Source of the DNA: Candidatus Omnitrophota bacterium | GTDB lineage: Bacteria; Omnitrophota; Gorgyraeia; Zapsychrales; JANLHA01 | Length of the DNA stretch: 16,133 bases | Assembly (NCBI GenBank): GCA_024653845.1 | Contig: JANLHA010000115.1 | Coordinates: forward strand, 1 to 16,133 | Direction: 5' to 3' | Part shown: piece after piece, positions 12,945 through 16,133 of the stretch | How the letters are laid out: the number at the start of each line of letters is the position of its first letter | Numbering within the stretch: position 1 is the stretch's first letter | Made by a program: the position numbers and the translations under genes | Notes under the pieces: generated by a model | Told to the model about the DNA's origin: nothing | Database searches by the model: none | What the model saw: the letters and a program-made list of their open reading frames with translations, nothing else

Positions 12945-13405
12945 TTCTTTTTCTCTCTTTGCAAGATTTCTTTCAACTCATCCATAAACTGATTCACGTC
13001 TCGAAACTGCCGATAAACGGAAGCAAAACGCACATAAGCCACTTCATCCAAAACCGCAAGCTTTTCCATAATGAGCTCGCCCACAACACGCGACTCGACC
13101 TCTTTATCATAGCGCTTTTGGATCGTTCTTTCCACTGATGCGGCAATTTCTTCGATCTTTTCCATACTGACTGGACGTTTTTCACAAGCCTTAACCAGAC
13201 CCGTAATGATTTTCATTCGATCAAAAAGCTGACGGCGTCCATCCCTTTTGATCACCATCTGTGGAGCATGTTCCACATACTCATAGGTAGTGAATCGCTC
13301 TTCGCACTTGAGGCATTCCCTTCGACGACGAATGGAGCTTCCATCACCATTCAAGCGCGAGTCAATAACTTTGGTCTCTTTGTAATCGCATGCTGGACAC
13401 TTCAA
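12941..13405 (-). CDS. nrdR: transcriptional repressor NrdR
   Basis: NrdR is the zinc-ribbon/ATP-cone repressor that senses ATP/dATP and represses ribonucleotide reductase genes by binding NrdR boxes. The protein has 154 residues. C3, C6, C31 and C34 form the zinc ribbon, followed by RRRREC and FTTYEYVE. The ATP cone starts at about 49 with VIKRDGRRQLFDR. The start codon is TTG at 13405, fixed because the family begins MKCPxC and AGAGGT lies 7 nt upstream. The glyA stop is 12 nt away. A glyA-nrdR neighbourhood is common in several bacterial phyla. Confidence 0.97.
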   Translation of the reverse strand: MKCPACDYKETKVIDSRLNGDGSSIRRRRECLKCEERFTTYEYVEHAPQMVIKRDGRRQLFDRMKIITGLVKACEKRPVSMEKIEEIAASVERTIQKRYDKEVESRVVGELIMEKLAVLDEVAYVRFASVYRQFRDVNQFMDELKEILQREKKK

Positions 13406-13417
13406 GACGGTAACCTC

Positions 13418-14698
13418 TTATAAGTCCGGATACAATGGGAACTCTTTGGTTAATTGCAAAACGTGTTCTCTGACCCGACTCAAAACCTCTTCACTGCTGC
13501 GATTGACAATCGCCTCGTCGAGCAATTCCGCAACACGTTCCATGTCGCGCTCCTTCATCCCGCGCGTAGTCAATGCCGGTGTCCCGATTCGAATACCACT
13601 GGTGACCATGGGGCTTTCCGGATCATATGGAATCAAATTCTTATTCACGGTGATGTGAACTTTATCAAGAAGCTCCGAAGCTTCTTTGCCTGTAATCTTT
13701 TTAGGCCGCAAGTCCACCATAAAAAGATGGTTGTCCGTTCCGCCGGAAGTGATCCGATAGCCCACTTGAGCCATTTTGGCTGCAAATGTTTTCGCATTCT
13801 TGATAATTTGCGCCTGATATTCTTTAAATGCAGGACTCAACGCCTCTTTCAAAGAGACCGCCTTGGCTGCAATCACATGCATCAAAGGCCCGCCCTGGAT
13901 TCCCGGGAAAATATTCGCATCAATCTTTTTAGCAAATTCTTCACGACAAAGAATCATTCCTCCTCGAGGACCACGGAGGGTTTTGTGAGTTGTCGTCGTG
14001 ACAAATTCGGCATATGGAACCGGATTCGGATGTAACCCTGCCGCCACCAACCCCGCAATGTGCGCCATGTCTACAAACAAGACCGCTCCAACGCTGTCGC
14101 AAATTTCGCGGAATCTCTTAAAATCAATGATCCGCGGATACGCCGAAGCACCCGCCAAAATCATTTTGGGCTTGTGCTCCTTGGCGAGGGCTTCGATCTC
14201 GTCATAATCCAAGCGCTCGGTTTCTCGATTGACCTTATATCCAATCACATGATATGTCTTTCCTGAAAAATTCATTTTATGACCATGGGTCAAATGACCT
14301 CCACAAGCCAAATCCAACCCTAAAACCGTATCGCCCGGATTCAAGGCCACATTGTAAACGGCATTATTGGCTTGAGATCCTGAATGAGGTTGAACATTGA
14401 CATATTCTGCCCCAAAAAGTTTCTTGGCGCGCTCAATGGCCAAAGTTTCGACGACATCCACATACTCACATCCGCCATACCAACGTCGGCCCGGATAACC
14501 TTCAGCATACTTGTTGGTCATCACCGACCCCTGGGCTTCCAAGACCGCCTCGGAAACAATATTTTCAGAAGCAATGAGCTCCAAATTATTTCGTTGTCTT
14601 TGCAATTCTTGACGAATCGCCTGATGAACTTCTGGATCGGTTGTTTTCAAATGTTGCATGACTTGCCCCTTTTCTTCATGTTCTTTGACGATGCTCAT
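13418..14698 (-). CDS. glyA: serine hydroxymethyltransferase
   Basis: GlyA interconverts serine and glycine with tetrahydrofolate and is the main source of one-carbon units. With the ATG at 14698 (AAGGAG 5 nt upstream) it has 426 residues. Key parts are LELIASEN (39-46), the [19 protein letters not shown] region (63-81), the VDMAHIAGL segment (209-217) and K239 in [14 protein letters not shown], which forms the PLP Schiff base. A second ATG at 14659 with AAGGGG upstream would give a slightly shorter N-terminus and also fits the family. The gene is 12 nt after rpiB in the same operon. Confidence 0.98.
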   Translation of the reverse strand: MSIVKEHEEKGQVMQHLKTTDPEVHQAIRQELQRQRNNLELIASENIVSEAVLEAQGSVMTNKYAEGYPGRRWYGGCEYVDVVETLAIERAKKLFGAEYVNVQPHSGSQANNAVYNVALNPGDTVLGLDLACGGHLTHGHKMNFSGKTYHVIGYKVNRETERLDYDEIEALAKEHKPKMILAGASAYPRIIDFKRFREICDSVGAVLFVDMAHIAGLVAAGLHPNPVPYAEFVTTTTHKTLRGPRGGMILCREEFAKKIDANIFPGIQGGPLMHVIAAKAVSLKEALSPAFKEYQAQIIKNAKTFAAKMAQVGYRITSGGTDNHLFMVDLRPKKITGKEASELLDKVHITVNKNLIPYDPESPMVTSGIRIGTPALTTRGMKERDMERVAELLDEAIVNRSSEEVLSRVREHVLQLTKEFPLYPDL

Positions 14699-14710
14699 CC
14701 CCACTCCTTG

Positions 14711-15169
14711 TTATTGCTCTTTTAAAAACTTCTTCTCAATGGACTTGATCTGTTCCACCCGACGAAGATGACGTCCCGCCTCAAATTCAGTTTTCAGCCA
14801 AACGTCGATGATTTCGGTAATGGAATCTTGCCCCACAAACTTAGAACCCAACACCAAGATGTTGGAATTGTTGTGTTGACGTGACAAAACCGCGGCTTCT
14901 TTGTTATAACACAGCGCGGCATACGCTCCAGGGACCTTATTAGCAGCAATCGTATGGCCAATTCCCGTCATGCAAATCAAGATCCCTCGAGAGTTGATGG
15001 TTTGAACAACTTGCTCAGCCACCTCCAATGCAATTTTGGGATAATCACAAGAAATGCCTTCTTCATGAGTTCCCATATCCACAAGAGTGTGCCCTTGCGC
15101 TCTGAAAAAATCAATCACATCTTTTTTAAGAGCAAAACCCCGGTGATCCGCTCCGACAAAAATTTTCAT
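14711..15169 (-). CDS. rpiB: ribose-5-phosphate isomerase B
   Basis: RpiB interconverts ribose 5-phosphate and ribulose 5-phosphate (pentose phosphate pathway). The protein has 152 residues. It shows GADHRGF (6-12), DYPKIA (42-47), the catalytic C66, and AANKVP, SRQHNNSNIL, and FEAGRHLRRV. C66 has the same number as in E. coli RpiB. The loop after it reads CMTGIGHTIAANK, where the family normally has CGTGxGxSIAANK: Met replaces Gly and Thr replaces Ser. AAGGTGA precedes the ATG. The gene is 24 nt after the Sua5-phosphatase gene, as ywlF follows ywlE in Bacillus. Confidence 0.94.
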   Translation of the reverse strand: MKIFVGADHRGFALKKDVIDFFRAQGHTLVDMGTHEEGISCDYPKIALEVAEQVVQTINSRGILICMTGIGHTIAANKVPGAYAALCYNKEAAVLSRQHNNSNILVLGSKFVGQDSITEIIDVWLKTEFEAGRHLRRVEQIKSIEKKFLKEQ

Positions 15170-15193
15170 AACTTCACCTTTCTTACCAAGGAC

Positions 15194-16133
15194 CTATAAT
15201 AATTTTACCAAGTGCTCCAGGGCATCCTTGATCGTCAGCATACATTCTTCGTAAGCCTCAGCCGGTTTACCAATGGGATCAGGGATATCCAAATTGACTC
15301 CCAACGATGATGCGCCACCGGCAAATTCTTTCAAGAGATAAACTCTTTTCTCAACGCCAGGAACGCGCTCTAAAACCTGTTGCCGATGATTGCGCGTCAT
15401 GACCAGAATCAAATCCGCCTTGCTCAACATGATGGTGTTCACGGGACGAGAAACATGCCCTCGAGCATCAATGCCTTCTCGTCGTAAAACCATCACGGTC
15501 TCGGCACTGGCTGACGATTGCAAGAAAACCCCTGTTCCGGCAGAAAAAACTTCCACATCATCCCGATCTTTGAGCATGTTCCTCAAGAGATATTCCCCCA
15601 TGACCGAACGGCAACTGTTTCCTGTACAAACAAACAAGATCGTTTTGCGCTGGGTGATCCGATCCACATCTTGCTGAGCAATGACACCCTCGCGCAACAC
15701 TGTAGGTTTTTCTTGCGTGAAATCAACAACCGATGACGCCTGGCCAATCCGCGCGGCTCCTCCATCGATAGCCACATCCACCAATCCATCGAGATCACGC
15801 AAGGCTTCTTGACATGTCCGAGGTGGAGGATTGCCTTCGATATTGGCGGAAGGCGCTGCCACGGTACACTGAGATTCCTGAACCAAACTCAAGGCAATTT
15901 TATGATGCGGCATCCGCACACCGATGGTGTCTCGCTCCTCATGATCCGGAACAACCACCGTCAATGGACCCGGCCAATACTCGTCAATCAATTTATAAAG
16001 AATAGGCTCTCGATACGACGTGTAATTCGTAATCAACCCCTTTTGCGCAATCAAAACTGAAAAATGTTTTCCTTCCGAACGACGCTTGACCTCCCGCAAT
16101 CGTGCCATGGCTTGCAGATCATTATAGTTGACT
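15194..16133 (-). CDS. Sua5/YrdC - low-molecular-weight protein phosphatase fusion (5' end off the window)
   Basis: The reading frame is open through the right edge, so the true start is outside; an ATG at 16108 is internal, because codons before it (YNDLQA) continue the Sua5 pattern. Numbering here is from that Met. Residues 1-150 are a Sua5/YrdC domain, which makes threonylcarbamoyl-AMP for the t6A37 tRNA modification. It shows LREVKRR, WPGPLTVV and APSANIEGNPPP. Residues 156-304 are an LMW phosphatase with the P-loop CTGNSCRS (161-168) and the general-acid motif DP (277-278). In YwlE, Thr at the fifth loop position selects phosphoarginine; here it is Ser, and classical tyrosine phosphatases have Ile. 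Bacillus has ywlC and ywlE as separate genes before rpiB and glyA, so this is a fusion of neighbours. Confidence 0.93.
   Translation of the reverse strand, partial: VNYNDLQAMARLREVKRRSEGKHFSVLIAQKGLITNYTSYREPILYKLIDEYWPGPLTVVVPDHEERDTIGVRMPHHKIALSLVQESQCTVAAPSANIEGNPPPRTCQEALRDLDGLVDVAIDGGAARIGQASSVVDFTQEKPTVLREGVIAQQDVDRITQRKTILFVCTGNSCRSVMGEYLLRNMLKDRDDVEVFSAGTGVFLQSSASAETVMVLRREGIDARGHVSRPVNTIMLSKADLILVMTRNHRQQVLERVPGVEKRVYLLKEFAGGASSLGVNLDIPDPIGKPAEAYEECMLTIKDALEHLVKLL

Overview
All genes that can be supported in this window lie on the minus strand, so the region reads from right to left. The base composition looks to be in the mid-40s % G+C by eye. Start codons are preceded by clear AGGAGG-type ribosome binding sites. 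Signal peptides, a SPOR-domain protein and a set of predicted periplasmic helical proteins suggest a Gram-negative (two-membrane) bacterium. The gene order (Sua5 + LMW phosphatase)-rpiB-glyA-nrdR recalls the ywlC-ywlE-ywlF-glyA cluster of Bacillus, and it also occurs in several deep Gram-negative lineages. A PVC/Omnitrophota-like or deltaproteobacterial-like source is possible, but the phylum cannot be fixed from this sequence alone.

Right part (16133 to 8546): a tightly packed housekeeping string with 4-nt overlaps or short gaps. It holds a Sua5/YrdC-LMW protein phosphatase fusion (its 5' end is off the window), ribose-5-phosphate isomerase B, serine hydroxymethyltransferase, NrdR, a DUF151 bifunctional-nuclease-type protein, a CCA/poly(A) nucleotidyltransferase with an HD domain, a macro-like/Nudix fusion, an SDR oxidoreductase, a small membrane protein and a YgfZ-like folate-binding protein. 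A trans-sulfuration-type PLP enzyme follows at 8461-7325 behind its own sigma70-like promoter.

Middle part (7282 to 4041): an ECF sigma factor is followed by two transcription units that each start at a near-identical ECF-type promoter (G[CA]AACTT-N15-GTTTAA). Unit 1 encodes a membrane anti-sigma-like protein with a very acidic periplasmic tail, a 75-residue secreted acidic protein sharing motifs with that tail, and a strongly basic DUF3106-like protein made of seven 18-residue repeats. Unit 2 encodes two more secreted, highly charged repeat proteins and ends at a clear intrinsic terminator. This looks like a self-contained cell-envelope regulon and is the most interesting part of the window.

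Left part (4000 to 1): a TPR/SPOR envelope protein, MiaA and HflX form a close-packed group. After them comes a heat-shock promoter carrying a CIRCE operator, which drives clpB. The clpB gene runs off the left edge of the window.

No stretch longer than about 120 bases lacks a gene. I see no tRNA, rRNA, CRISPR array, insertion sequence or phage gene.
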